Source of the DNA: Pseudoduganella danionis
Lineage (GTDB): Bacteria > Pseudomonadota > Gammaproteobacteria > Burkholderiales > Burkholderiaceae_D
DNA length: 64,000 nt
Assembly: GCF_009720775.1 (NCBI RefSeq)
Contig: NZ_WNKW01000002.1
Location: 372,001-436,000 of the forward strand
Direction of reading: 5' to 3'
Below the pieces are notes generated by a model. The model worked only from the letters and a program-made list of their open reading frames with translations, ran no database searches and had not been told where the DNA came from. Each line of letters opens with the position of its first letter. Within the stretch, counting starts at the first letter, position 1. This document shows positions 49,443-56,554 of this stretch, piece by piece. The position numbers and the translations under genes were made by a program.

Positions 49443-50617
49443 CCGCGGAGAGCCACTTCCTTAGAGTAAAGAAATTAGTAGGAGCGGGTATAGTTCGTGC
49501 GGCAGCAAAACACAATCTGCGCGAGATTGCCGCTGAATTAGGGGCAGATGGGCATATCGATGTAAGCCGAATTGTCTATAACTTGGTACTTGCTGGCGCT
49601 GATAGTGCGGAGATGATTGCAAAGGAAAGTCAGACTGCCCTGAAAGCCGCGGGCGTTACAAAGCTTCGACGCGATGCAGTTAGAGTCGTAGAGTTGGTGT
49701 TTTCGCTTCCACTAGCAACCCAGATAGACCAGCGCCAGTTCTTTGTAGATGCGGTTAGTTGGGCGGGCGAATACTTCAAGGTGCCAATCCTAAGCGCGGT
49801 AGTGCATAACGATGAATCAGCTCCGCATTGCCATGTGTTGCTATTGCCGCTTGTTGATGGGCGCATGGTGGGCAGTGACCTAGTGGGCGGGCGGCATCGG
49901 CTGGTAGCGATGCAGGATGACTTCTATAGCGGAGTGGCAGCAAAGTATGGGCTGAGCAAACCAACGCCACAGAAGCGCATTAGCGCCACAGAAAGGCAGA
50001 GAGCCTTAGCGCTGATACGCGAGTGCCTACATGCCAATTCAGGCTTGCAGGACAACGTGATAGATGCGCTGCTTGCGCCGCATGGAAGAGACCCAGTGCC
50101 GCTGATGCTGGCTCTAGGAATCGACCTGCCAGAGCCGGAGCCTAAGAAGGGCGGGTTTGTTCAGATGATGACGAAGCCATGCAAGCCAGAGCGCAAAAGC
50201 AGAAACCTAGGGTTTGCAGACACTGGCACGTTAGCTAATGATGAAACCCTATGCTCTGTAGGGTTCGCCCCTTCCGCACCATCAAAACAGGCCACACAGC
50301 CAGCGCAGCAGCAGACCGAAGCCAGCCCACAAGCGCCAGCAGATAACGCGCCAGAAGCCAGCCTAGAGCCTGCCAGTATCGAGCTAGCGCATGTTCCTCA
50401 GCCGATGGCCACAGATGACCGGCAGCACGATAGTGAGTTCACCCGCGAGAGCCTAGACCAGCCTGCGGAACTATGGGATAGCGATACAGGTGACTGGATA
50501 CGCCCACCAGCCCGCAAGGCATCACACAGGGCGTTAGCAGGCGCAGCGGTTAGCGCGGTGCTAGCGATGTCTAGAAGCGGCGTAGCTGGCCCGTATGCCG
50601 TGCCCTACAACGTTTGA
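49439..50617 (+). CDS. mob: MobV-family relaxase (Mob/Pre type)
   Basis: Nicks oriT and leads strand transfer for mobilisation by a helper conjugation system. The product is 392 residues from ATG 49439, chosen for the ATGA overlap. The N-terminal relaxase domain (about 1-220) has the MobV signs: FLRVKKLVGAG...AAAKHNLRE and the metal motif VVHNDESAPHCHVLLLPL, where His123, Asp125, Glu126, His130 and His132 give HxDExxPHxH. The C-terminal part is a Pro/Ala/Gln-rich tail (about 275-360) ending in a possible short hydrophobic helix. No partner mobilisation protein other than the small upstream genes is seen. Confidence 0.82.
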   Translation: MTAESHFLRVKKLVGAGIVRAAAKHNLREIAAELGADGHIDVSRIVYNLVLAGADSAEMIAKESQTALKAAGVTKLRRDAVRVVELVFSLPLATQIDQRQFFVDAVSWAGEYFKVPILSAVVHNDESAPHCHVLLLPLVDGRMVGSDLVGGRHRLVAMQDDFYSGVAAKYGLSKPTPQKRISATERQRALALIRECLHANSGLQDNVIDALLAPHGRDPVPLMLALGIDLPEPEPKKGGFVQMMTKPCKPERKSRNLGFADTGTLANDETLCSVGFAPSAPSKQATQPAQQQTEASPQAPADNAPEASLEPASIELAHVPQPMATDDRQHDSEFTRESLDQPAELWDSDTGDWIRPPARKASHRALAGAAVSAVLAMSRSGVAGPYAVPYNV

Positions 50618-50666
50618 CGAAAGGATGACGAATATCTTGACGAACAACTAAGTACAGGACTATCCT
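50615..50666 (+). promoter_or_regulatory. Promoter with three phased TGACGAA repeats
   Basis: TGACGAA occurs at 50615-50621, 50626-50632 and 50638-50644, starts 11 and 12 bp apart. A promoter TTGACG (50637-50642) with TATCCT (50661-50666) and an 18-bp spacer overlaps the third repeat. It would transcribe towards the terminator at 50725 and the structured RNA beyond it. Confidence 0.5.
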
Positions 50667-50724
50667 GTTTTCGCACCTAAAAAAGACGGTGCCGGGTTTG
50701 GCGACCTGAATACACGCGGCGTAT

Positions 50725-50750
50725 AGCCGCCCCCTTAAGGCGGCTTTTTT
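50725..50750 (+). terminator. Intrinsic terminator upstream of the structured RNA
   Basis: AGCCGCC (50725-50731) and GGCGGCT (50739-50745) with a 7-nt loop, followed by a T-run to 50750. Confidence 0.85.
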
Positions 50751-50776
50751 ACGTCTGTTGCATTGTCACGTCCCTA

Positions 50777-50855
50777 TGAGTGGCAGTGTTGGGGATACCT
50801 TCGGGTATGCCGGTTGCCGTGTGTGCCGGTTCGCCAACCCTGATACTGCCACTCA
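50777..50855 (+). ncRNA. C4-like antisense RNA candidate
   Basis: An 11-bp closing stem (TGAGTGGCAGT 50777-50787 with its complement 50845-50855) encloses two smaller hairpins. One is ATACC-TTCG-GGTAT (50795-50808), a stable UUCG loop. The other pairs GGTTG (from 50812) with CAACC near 50835. Layout and sequence resemble the C4/CI antisense RNA region of phages P1 and P4 and of related elements, recalled rather than searched. The segment CCGGTTCGCCAACCC (50826-50840) is largely complementary to CCGGGTTTGGCGACC (50692-50706) upstream, as expected for an antisense RNA and its target. Confidence 0.55.
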
Positions 50856-50911
50856 CCCGCCTAAATCCGTGCTGGTGGTGGTCACTTCAACTTTGATGAG
50901 GCCGCAAACTA

Positions 50912-51328
50912 ATGGAAGTCGTCACACCGTCCCACACACACCTGAACAGCGAACCAACGCCAATCGTCTTAGATGCGCCATACGGTGCAATGCACGTCAA
51001 TCGCATTGATGACATCGACCACGCTAGCATGAGGGCCGAACAACTCTGCGAGTTGCTCACACTGATGAGCGCAAACGATAAGCAACGCACGATGCTGCGC
51101 CTTGCTAAGCAGCTTGCTAGTGAGATGTTAGATAAGGCAAAGGCTGCTTTGGCGACCGATATTGGAGAAGATTTGCGAGCCGCTGCCAAGTTTGCCGATG
51201 AGGTGATGTCCTTCCTGCTGGATATTTCTCAAGAAGAGTTGAGTAACATGCTTTGGCTTGCTCAGCAGATTTGTGATGAGTTGTCCGGCACCTTGCACGG
51301 CATGGCTGACGAGCGAGGTGTAGCATGA
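50912..51328 (+). CDS. Hypothetical element protein, 138 residues
   Basis: Predicted mostly helical, no signal or membrane segment. The N-terminal third is extended (APYGAMHVNRIDDIDHASMRAEQL); the rest has amphipathic helices rich in Ala/Leu (LLRLAKQLASEMLDKAKAAL, AKFADEVMSFLLDISQEELSNML). It lies 57 bp after the structured RNA, so its expression may be under antisense or attenuation control. Its stop overlaps the next start (ATGA). I do not recognise a family. Confidence 0.6.
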   Translation: MEVVTPSHTHLNSEPTPIVLDAPYGAMHVNRIDDIDHASMRAEQLCELLTLMSANDKQRTMLRLAKQLASEMLDKAKAALATDIGEDLRAAAKFADEVMSFLLDISQEELSNMLWLAQQICDELSGTLHGMADERGVA

Positions 51329-51633
51329 ACGCGCCTATTCCACCAAACGTGCTAGCGCTCGCTCAGTCACATGGTCGCACCGTTCATTCCGTAGTTTCAG
51401 AAATGACGTCTCGCGCTGGAGACATCGAAGGAGCCTTGGAAAACATAGCGGTCTTGGTCGACTCGATATATCAGCAGGTTGACGGTGCTGTTTGGACGAA
51501 TGAGGAAGAGGCAAAATATGGTTCTAGTGCCATCAATTGCTTCACCGCCTGCATCGAGCGCTACCTAGAACTCATTACACAGGCGGCGGCGGACATATCT
51601 AATCTGGGTAGTTACTTTGATTTCACCAGTTAG
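51325..51633 (+). CDS. Hypothetical element protein, 102 residues
   Basis: Translationally coupled to the preceding gene through ATGA. Predicted helical (VLALAQSHGRTVHSVVSEM, ALENIAVLVDSIYQQV, CIERYLELITQAAADI), small and neutral, without export signal. The pair could form a complex, but nothing in the sequence names a function. The res region follows after the stop. Confidence 0.6.
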   Translation: MNAPIPPNVLALAQSHGRTVHSVVSEMTSRAGDIEGALENIAVLVDSIYQQVDGAVWTNEEEAKYGSSAINCFTACIERYLELITQAAADISNLGSYFDFTS

Positions 51634-51767
51634 TGAATTTGTTTGGCGGCGCAATTGTGGGCCGCGAGATTAAGCCAGTCCGGCATGTTCCCCCATTGGG
51701 GTTACATCAATCCATAGTTGGTTCGATGTTCAGACGGAAGACCGCGTTAGAACGAATGCAATCAGGG

Positions 51768-51880
51768 TGTTAGGAAACGAACGATTTCTAACAGGTAGCT
51801 GTGGCCACAGAAACACATGTTAGAAATTTAGGGGTTGAACTTTCTAACATATGGATATATTCTGACACCGTTTTCTAACA
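51768..51880 (+). other. Candidate Tn3-type res site
   Basis: Repeated 9-bp half-site TGTTAGAAA and its complement upstream of the resolvase. Subsite I is 51768-51793 (TGTTAGGAA ... TTTCTAACA, 26 bp). Subsite II is 51818-51849 (TGTTAGAAA ... TTTCTAACA, 32 bp). Subsite III would be about 51856-51880, with a clear right half-site TTTCTAACA at 51872-51880 and a degenerate left half. Centre-to-centre distances are 53 and about 34.5 bp, as in gamma-delta res. Subsite III lies nearest the resolvase gene. Confidence 0.65.
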
Positions 51881-51898
51881 CCTTCAACAGGAATCAAC

Positions 51899-52465
51899 AT
51901 GGCAACCTTCGCATACGGACGAGTTAGCACGGCAGACCAGACCGCCGACAATCAGCGCATCGAGATAGAGAAGGCAGGCCACAAGGTTGATTACTGGTTC
52001 CATGACACAGTATCGGGCAAGACCAGCGCCAGTCAGCGCCCACAGTTTGCCGCCATGCTTGGGCAGATTCGCGATGGTGAGACGCTGGTAGTTAGCAAGC
52101 TGGATAGGTTGGGCCGTGACGCGCAGGACGTGGGCGCGACAGTAAAGCTGCTGGCCAGCCGCAATATCTCGGTAATCGTTCTGCAATTGGGCAAGCTAGA
52201 CCTTGCCTCACCTGCTGGCAAGATGATGCTGACTATGCTGGCAGCGGTGGCTGAGATGGAGCGCGACATGCTGGTAGAGCGCACGCAAGCAGGGCTGGCA
52301 CGTGCAAAGAGCGAGGGTAAGACGCTGGGCCGCCCTTCAAAGACTTCCGCCGTACAGCGTGAAGAGATAGCCGCTAAGTATGCGCAGGGCGTAAGCGTTA
52401 GCGAGTTGGCGCGCCAGTATGGAGTATCGCGTGCTAACGTCTTGGGCGTGGTAAAGCCAGCGTAA
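51899..52465 (+). CDS. Serine recombinase (resolvase)
   Basis: Small serine recombinase of 188 residues. The nucleophile is Ser10 in FAYGRVST; SKLDRLGRD and the helix E region (MLAAVAEMERDMLVERTQAGLARAKSEG) follow. A C-terminal helix-turn-helix (VSVSELARQYGVSRANVL) binds the half-sites. The start at ATG 51899 lies 19 bp past the proposed subsite III, so binding there would also repress the gene. On this element it may resolve multimers or cointegrates. Confidence 0.93.
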   Translation: MATFAYGRVSTADQTADNQRIEIEKAGHKVDYWFHDTVSGKTSASQRPQFAAMLGQIRDGETLVVSKLDRLGRDAQDVGATVKLLASRNISVIVLQLGKLDLASPAGKMMLTMLAAVAEMERDMLVERTQAGLARAKSEGKTLGRPSKTSAVQREEIAAKYAQGVSVSELARQYGVSRANVLGVVKPA

Positions 52466-53032
52466 TTACTCTGTATTTGGGTGGTATTGGCCTAGACCTC
52501 GCAAGGGTGCCATTTGAAACGCGACCCTTGCCGCCATCGAGGTTGCCACCGCTGGTGTAAAGCTGATTAACCGTCTGCCCAATTTTCCGCAGACGGTCAG
52601 CCGCCATATCAGACCTCATTCGCTGGGTTGGCATAAGCCTGCCTAGAGATTCCCCCATGTTTGGAGAGGGGGAGAGGGATAAAAAGGGCTAGAGTCACTT
52701 AGGCAAAAAACCGCCGCCGTAGGGAAATTTCTATAGCCGCAAAATTCACGTTTTGAAAAATGGCGTAATCGAGTGCCATACCGGCCTGCCGCTTGTGGAT
52801 GGGAGTTGCCAAGACCGCTTTGATAGTCGGTTATTCACTTCCACAAAATCCCAATTTCCGCGCATTTAGCTGCGAACCCATCCGCGAACTTAACCAATAA
52901 CCGGAAAGGGTTGGATTCAAAGTCTAGCCCCCTCGCTCGGTCTATAACCGCGCATTGCTGGCGCTGCTTAACAGCCGGGCGTGGCCATCTTGTGCGTACT
53001 AGGTGCGTACCATGGGGGTGTTGGTGGCGCCG
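52466..53032. other. Non-coding right end of the element
   Basis: About 0.57 kb without a supportable gene (0.66 kb counting to attR). It holds two perfect hairpins: GCAAGGGT/ACCCTTGC at 52501-52508 and 52524-52531, and ACCGTCTGC/GCAGACGGT at 52570-52578 and 52589-52597. It also has a direct repeat GTGCGTAC at 52992-52999 and 53003-53010, starts 11 bp apart. One of the hairpins may belong to oriT; this is not shown. Confidence 0.5.
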
Positions 53033-53053
53033 GGTTACACAGTGGTTACATGG
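53033..53053 (+). repeat. Candidate integrase arm sites, right end
   Basis: GGTTACACAG at 53033-53042 and GGTTACATGG at 53044-53053, same orientation and same 11-bp step as the left pair at 46158-46178; about 77 bp from attR. Confidence 0.55.
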
Positions 53054-53129
53054 CGAAATTGGGCGGGCTAGAAAGCAAAAAAGGCTACAAGCCAAAAACT
53101 TGTAACCTCTTGATTTTGCTGCGTATTCT

Positions 53130-53178
53130 GTGGGGTGGCTGATGGGGCTCGAACCCACGACAACAGGAATCACAATCC
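53130..53178. repeat. attR (within intact tRNA-His)
   Basis: 49-bp copy of the left repeat, reaching from one base outside the CCA end to the anticodon arm of tRNA-His. Confidence 0.92.
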
Positions 53179-53207
53179 TGGACTCTACCAACTGAGCTAC
53201 AGCCACC
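53131..53207 (-). tRNA. tRNA-His (anticodon GTG)
   Basis: 77-nt cloverleaf on the minus strand beginning GGTGGCTGTAGCTCAG, including the extra G-1, with anticodon loop TTGTGAT, T-arm GGGTTCGAGCCCC and an encoded CCA end. Close to E. coli tRNA-His. It is the target of the mobile element and remains complete. Confidence 0.96.
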
Positions 53208-53252
53208 ACTGATTTACTTCCAACTACACACCGTTTCGTGTGCAGGTGCCGC

Positions 53253-53281
53253 ATTATACAGGCCGATTCTTAAACGTGCAA
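53253..53281 (-). promoter_or_regulatory. Promoter of tRNA-His
   Basis: Minus strand: -35 TTGCAC (53281-53276), 17-bp spacer, -10 TATAAT (53258-53253). Start expected near 53246, about 40 nt before the tRNA. Confidence 0.8.
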
Positions 53282-53332
53282 ATGTAAATGCAAGTTTTCC
53301 AGAAGGAAGCTTCAGATGCCTGCCAGAACAGC

Positions 53333-54175
53333 TTAAACGGCCACCTGTTCCACTTGCGGGTGCCATCCCAGCAAGTGCTCGAAAGCTGCCGCCAGTGCTG
53401 CTACGGGCGCGCTGGTGTAGGCGCGCAGCGTGGCAGGTGCTGACGCAGCATCAACCAGGCTTGGGCGCAAGAGGCTAGCCGCCGTCAGCAGGCGTACCAG
53501 TTGGCGCGCCACGGCATCACCCGTATCGACCAGCTGCACATCGCTGCGTCCGTGATGGTCGAGCACACGCTGTATGCCGTCGCGCACGAAAGGGTAGTGG
53601 GTGCAGCCGAGCACCAGCGTATCAGCACCTTGCTCGAGCAAGGGCGCGATGTAGCGCTCCAGCATGGCCGCGATGGCCGGATTGTGCAGATCACCGAGTT
53701 CGATCTGGTCCACCAGCCCCACGGCGGGCTGCAGCAGGAACTCGGCACCCGTAGCGTTGCTGATCTGCTCGCGCAGTTGCAGGAATTTTTCGCCCTGCAG
53801 CGTGCGCGCCGTGGCCAGCACGCCCACTTTGCCGTTGTGGCTGGCCGCTGCCGCCGGTTTCAGGCCCGGTTCGACGCCCACCACGGGCAGCTCCGGATAT
53901 CGCGCCCGTACCGCCTTGATGGCTGCCACAGTGGCCGTATTGCAGGCCACCACCAGCGCCTTGGCGCCCAGCGACAGCAGAAATTCCGCAATCGCCAGCG
54001 AACGTTGCACCACATAGGCTTCGCTCTTTTCGCCATACGGCGCATGGGCGGAATCGGCGAAGTAGAGCAGATCTTCCTGCGGGCACTGGGCACGGATGTG
54101 CCGCAGTACCGATAAGCCGCCCACACCGGAATCAAAGACGCCGATGGGGGCGTGCGCGCTACGGCTTAAGGACAT
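53333..54175 (-). CDS. murI: Glutamate racemase
   Basis: Makes D-glutamate for peptidoglycan. The product is 280 residues. It begins PIGVFDSGVGGLSVLRHI, and the two catalytic cysteines are Cys78 (VVACNTAT) and Cys191 (LGCTHYPF). The start ATG at 54175 overlaps the fumarase stop (TGATG), so the two genes are coupled, a pairing I regard as a local arrangement rather than a functional link. Confidence 0.96.
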   Translation of the reverse strand: MSLSRSAHAPIGVFDSGVGGLSVLRHIRAQCPQEDLLYFADSAHAPYGEKSEAYVVQRSLAIAEFLLSLGAKALVVACNTATVAAIKAVRARYPELPVVGVEPGLKPAAAASHNGKVGVLATARTLQGEKFLQLREQISNATGAEFLLQPAVGLVDQIELGDLHNPAIAAMLERYIAPLLEQGADTLVLGCTHYPFVRDGIQRVLDHHGRSDVQLVDTGDAVARQLVRLLTAASLLRPSLVDAASAPATLRAYTSAPVAALAAAFEHLLGWHPQVEQVAV

Positions 54176-55704
54176 CAGGCTTTAACGATAGGTACGTTGA
54201 GTTGTTCGATCTTGGCTGCCCATTCTTTCGGGCCGGTGTTGTGCACCGACGTACCAGCGGCATCAACGGCGACCGTTACTGGCATATCGACCACGTCGAA
54301 CTCGTAGATGGCTTCCATGCCCATGTCTTCGAAGCCCAGTACCTTGGCGCTCTTGATGGCTTTCGACACCAGATACGCGGCGCCACCAACGGCCATCAAG
54401 TAAGCCGATTTGTGCTTCTGGATCGATTCGATCGCAGCAGGGCCGCGCTCGGCTTTACCGATCATGGCGATCAGGCCGGTTTTCTCCAGCATCATGTCGG
54501 TGAACTTGTCCATACGCGTCGCGGTCGTCGGGCCGGCTGGGCCTACGGCTTCGTCGCGCACTGGATCGACCGGACCGACGTAGTAGATCACGCGGTTTTT
54601 GAAGTCCACTGGCAGCGGTTCGCCTTTGGCCAGCATGTCCTGAATACGCTTGTGCGCAGCATCGCGGCCGGTCAGCATTTTGCCGTTCAGCAGCAGGGTC
54701 TGGCCCGGTTTCCACGAAGCGACTTCTTCTTTGGTCAGCGTGTTCAGATCGACACGTTTCGACAGTTCCGTGTCCGGTGCCCAGCTTACGTTAGGCCAGG
54801 TCGACAGCGGTGGCGGGGTCATGTAGGAAGGACCCGAGCCATCCAGCACGAAGTGGCCGTGACGGGTTGCCGCGCAGTTAGGAATCATCGCCACGGGTTT
54901 CGAAGCCGCGTGGGTCGGGTGCATCATGATCTTCACGTCCAGCACGGTGGTCAGGCCGCCCAGACCTTGTGCGCCGATGCCGAGCGCATTGATCTTGTCG
55001 CACAGTTCGATACGCAGTTCTTCCAGCTTGTTCTGCGGGCCGCGCTGTTTGAGTTCGTACATGTCGATGTCTTCCATCAGCACTTCCTTGGCCATCAACA
55101 TGGCTTTCTCGGCAGTGCCGCCGATACCGATACCCAGCATGCCCGGCGGGCACCAGCCAGCGCCCATGGTCGGCACGGTTTTCAGTACCCAGTCGATCAG
55201 CGAATCGGATGGATTCATCATGATCATCTTCGATTTGTTTTCCGAGCCGCCGCCTTTGGCTGCGACCTTCACGTCGACCGTGTTGCCTTCTACCAGTTCC
55301 ATGTGCACCACGGCCGGGGTGTTGTCCTTGGTGTTCTTGCGGTCGAACTGCGGGTCGGCCACGATGGAAGCGCGCAGCTTGTTGTCATCGTAGTTGTAAG
55401 CGCGGCGCACACCTTCATTGACGGCATCGGTCACGGTGCCGGTGAAGCCTTCGAAGCGCACGCCCATACCGATTTTCAGGAACACGTTGACGATGCCGGT
55501 GTCCTGGCAGATCGGGCGTTTGCCTTCCGCGCACATGCGCGAGTTGGTCAGGATCTGGGCGATAGCGTCTTTGGCAGCAGGGCTTTGCTCGGACTCGTAA
55601 GCGCGCGCCAGATGCTCGATGTAGTCAGCCGGATGGTAGTAGCTGATGTACTGCAGAGCAGCGGCAACGGAATCGATCAGGTCTTCTTGCTTGATGATGG
55701 TCAT
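54175..55704 (-). CDS. fumA: Class I (iron-sulfur) fumarate hydratase
   Basis: Reversible hydration of fumarate to malate in the citric acid cycle, using a 4Fe-4S cluster. The product is 509 residues, a single chain with the alpha part (RPICQDTGIVNVFLKIG, with conserved Cys) and the beta part (GRDAAHKRIQDML, GPAGPTTATRMDKF). KGGGSENKSKM is the usual family stretch. It is distinct from the fumC type. Start at ATG 55704. Confidence 0.94.
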   Translation of the reverse strand: MTIIKQEDLIDSVAAALQYISYYHPADYIEHLARAYESEQSPAAKDAIAQILTNSRMCAEGKRPICQDTGIVNVFLKIGMGVRFEGFTGTVTDAVNEGVRRAYNYDDNKLRASIVADPQFDRKNTKDNTPAVVHMELVEGNTVDVKVAAKGGGSENKSKMIMMNPSDSLIDWVLKTVPTMGAGWCPPGMLGIGIGGTAEKAMLMAKEVLMEDIDMYELKQRGPQNKLEELRIELCDKINALGIGAQGLGGLTTVLDVKIMMHPTHAASKPVAMIPNCAATRHGHFVLDGSGPSYMTPPPLSTWPNVSWAPDTELSKRVDLNTLTKEEVASWKPGQTLLLNGKMLTGRDAAHKRIQDMLAKGEPLPVDFKNRVIYYVGPVDPVRDEAVGPAGPTTATRMDKFTDMMLEKTGLIAMIGKAERGPAAIESIQKHKSAYLMAVGGAAYLVSKAIKSAKVLGFEDMGMEAIYEFDVVDMPVTVAVDAAGTSVHNTGPKEWAAKIEQLNVPIVKA

Positions 55705-55718
55705 GATGGTCTCGCGGG

Positions 55719-56324
55719 TTAATGTGACTTGGATTCTTGATGCGTTACGCTGGTGATGCGGTCAGTGTAGGCAATCGCCAGCGCGGACAGCAGGAACACA
55801 ACGTGGATAACGGTTTGCGCCACCAGCACCTTGATTTCGTAGGCGTTGGCGTTGATGAAAGTCTTGAGCAGATGGATGGACGAAATGCCGACGATGGCCA
55901 TGGCCAGCTTGGTCTTCAGCACGGAAGCATTCACGTGCGACAGCCACTCGGGCTGGTCCGGATGGCCATCCAGATCAAGCCGCGACACAAAGGTTTCGTA
56001 GCCACCGATGATGACCATGATGAGCAGATTCGAAATCATCACCACATCGATCAGGCCCAGCACGACGAGCATGATGGTGGTTTCATTGAGCTTGTCCGGC
56101 ACGGGCGCGCCGGGCACGGCCACGGCAGCGAAGATGTGCTGTAGCGCTGCTTCGTTGCCGAGCGCTGCGCCGATCAGGTCTTTGAGTTCGACCCAGAAAT
56201 GGAACACGTAGACGCACTGTGCCAGTATCAGACCCAGATACAGCGGCAGTTGCAGCCAGCGCGACATGAAAATAAAAGCAGGCAGGGGACGCAGCGGGCG
56301 CGGATTCGGGCTGGGTTGGGTCAT
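55719..56324 (-). CDS. YqhA family (UPF0114) membrane protein
   Basis: Inner-membrane protein of 201 residues with about four membrane segments: [40 protein letters not shown], a third near [15 protein letters not shown], and [20 protein letters not shown]. The segment [21 protein letters not shown] is the family mark. Function is not established. It lies 14 bp upstream of fumA on the same strand and may be co-transcribed. Confidence 0.88.
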   Translation of the reverse strand: MTQPSPNPRPLRPLPAFIFMSRWLQLPLYLGLILAQCVYVFHFWVELKDLIGAALGNEAALQHIFAAVAVPGAPVPDKLNETTIMLVVLGLIDVVMISNLLIMVIIGGYETFVSRLDLDGHPDQPEWLSHVNASVLKTKLAMAIVGISSIHLLKTFINANAYEIKVLVAQTVIHVVFLLSALAIAYTDRITSVTHQESKSH

Positions 56325-56554
56325 GCAGGGGAACTCCGGAAATAGCGCCGTAGCGCGGGTTGCCGATATTTTACACGCGCATTGAATGTATCGCAGTGCA
56401 ATGTCGCGTCTGCTGTGGTGCGTGCTACAGCGCGCGGAAATCTTGGTAAAATGACATAATGTTAATATAGTCTGTTCGCCACCACGGCCTGTAAGGGCTC
56501 AGTAAGCGACGGCGATTATGGTTATCTCAAAGATTACAAACTCAGGAGACGAGC

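Larger units (their letters stand above)
45981..53178. mobile_element. Integrative mobilizable element in tRNA-His
   Basis: About 7.2 kb bounded by a 49-bp direct repeat of the tRNA-His 3' end (45981-46029 and 53130-53178, one mismatch at 46013/53162). The intact tRNA gene is at the right end. Contents in order: tyrosine integrase, unknown protein, two small DNA-binding-like proteins, membrane peptide, MobV relaxase, C4-like RNA region, two unknown helical proteins, res site and serine resolvase, then about 0.66 kb of non-coding DNA. Base composition and codon use are visibly less GC-rich than the surrounding chromosome. No replication initiator, type IV secretion genes or phage structural genes are present, so transfer would need a helper. 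Confidence 0.9.

Noticed and set aside
50758..51009. 83-codon frame overlapping the structured RNA (would read GDTFGYAGCRVCRFANPD)
   Set aside because: It resembles Ash-type translations often annotated over this RNA region in P4-like elements, but the sequence is explained by RNA pairing, and the frame runs into the start of the real gene at 50912.
52434..52658. 74-codon minus-strand frame at the end of the resolvase gene
   Set aside because: No purine-rich ribosome site before its ATG, overlaps the resolvase 3' end, and no recognised domain.
46198..53130. The element as a P4-type satellite prophage
   Set aside because: No primase-helicase, capsid-size or polarity-suppression genes; the relaxase and resolvase point to a mobilizable element instead.
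52835..53254. 139-codon minus-strand frame across tRNA-His
   Set aside because: It runs through the tRNA gene and the attachment site; not a credible protein gene.
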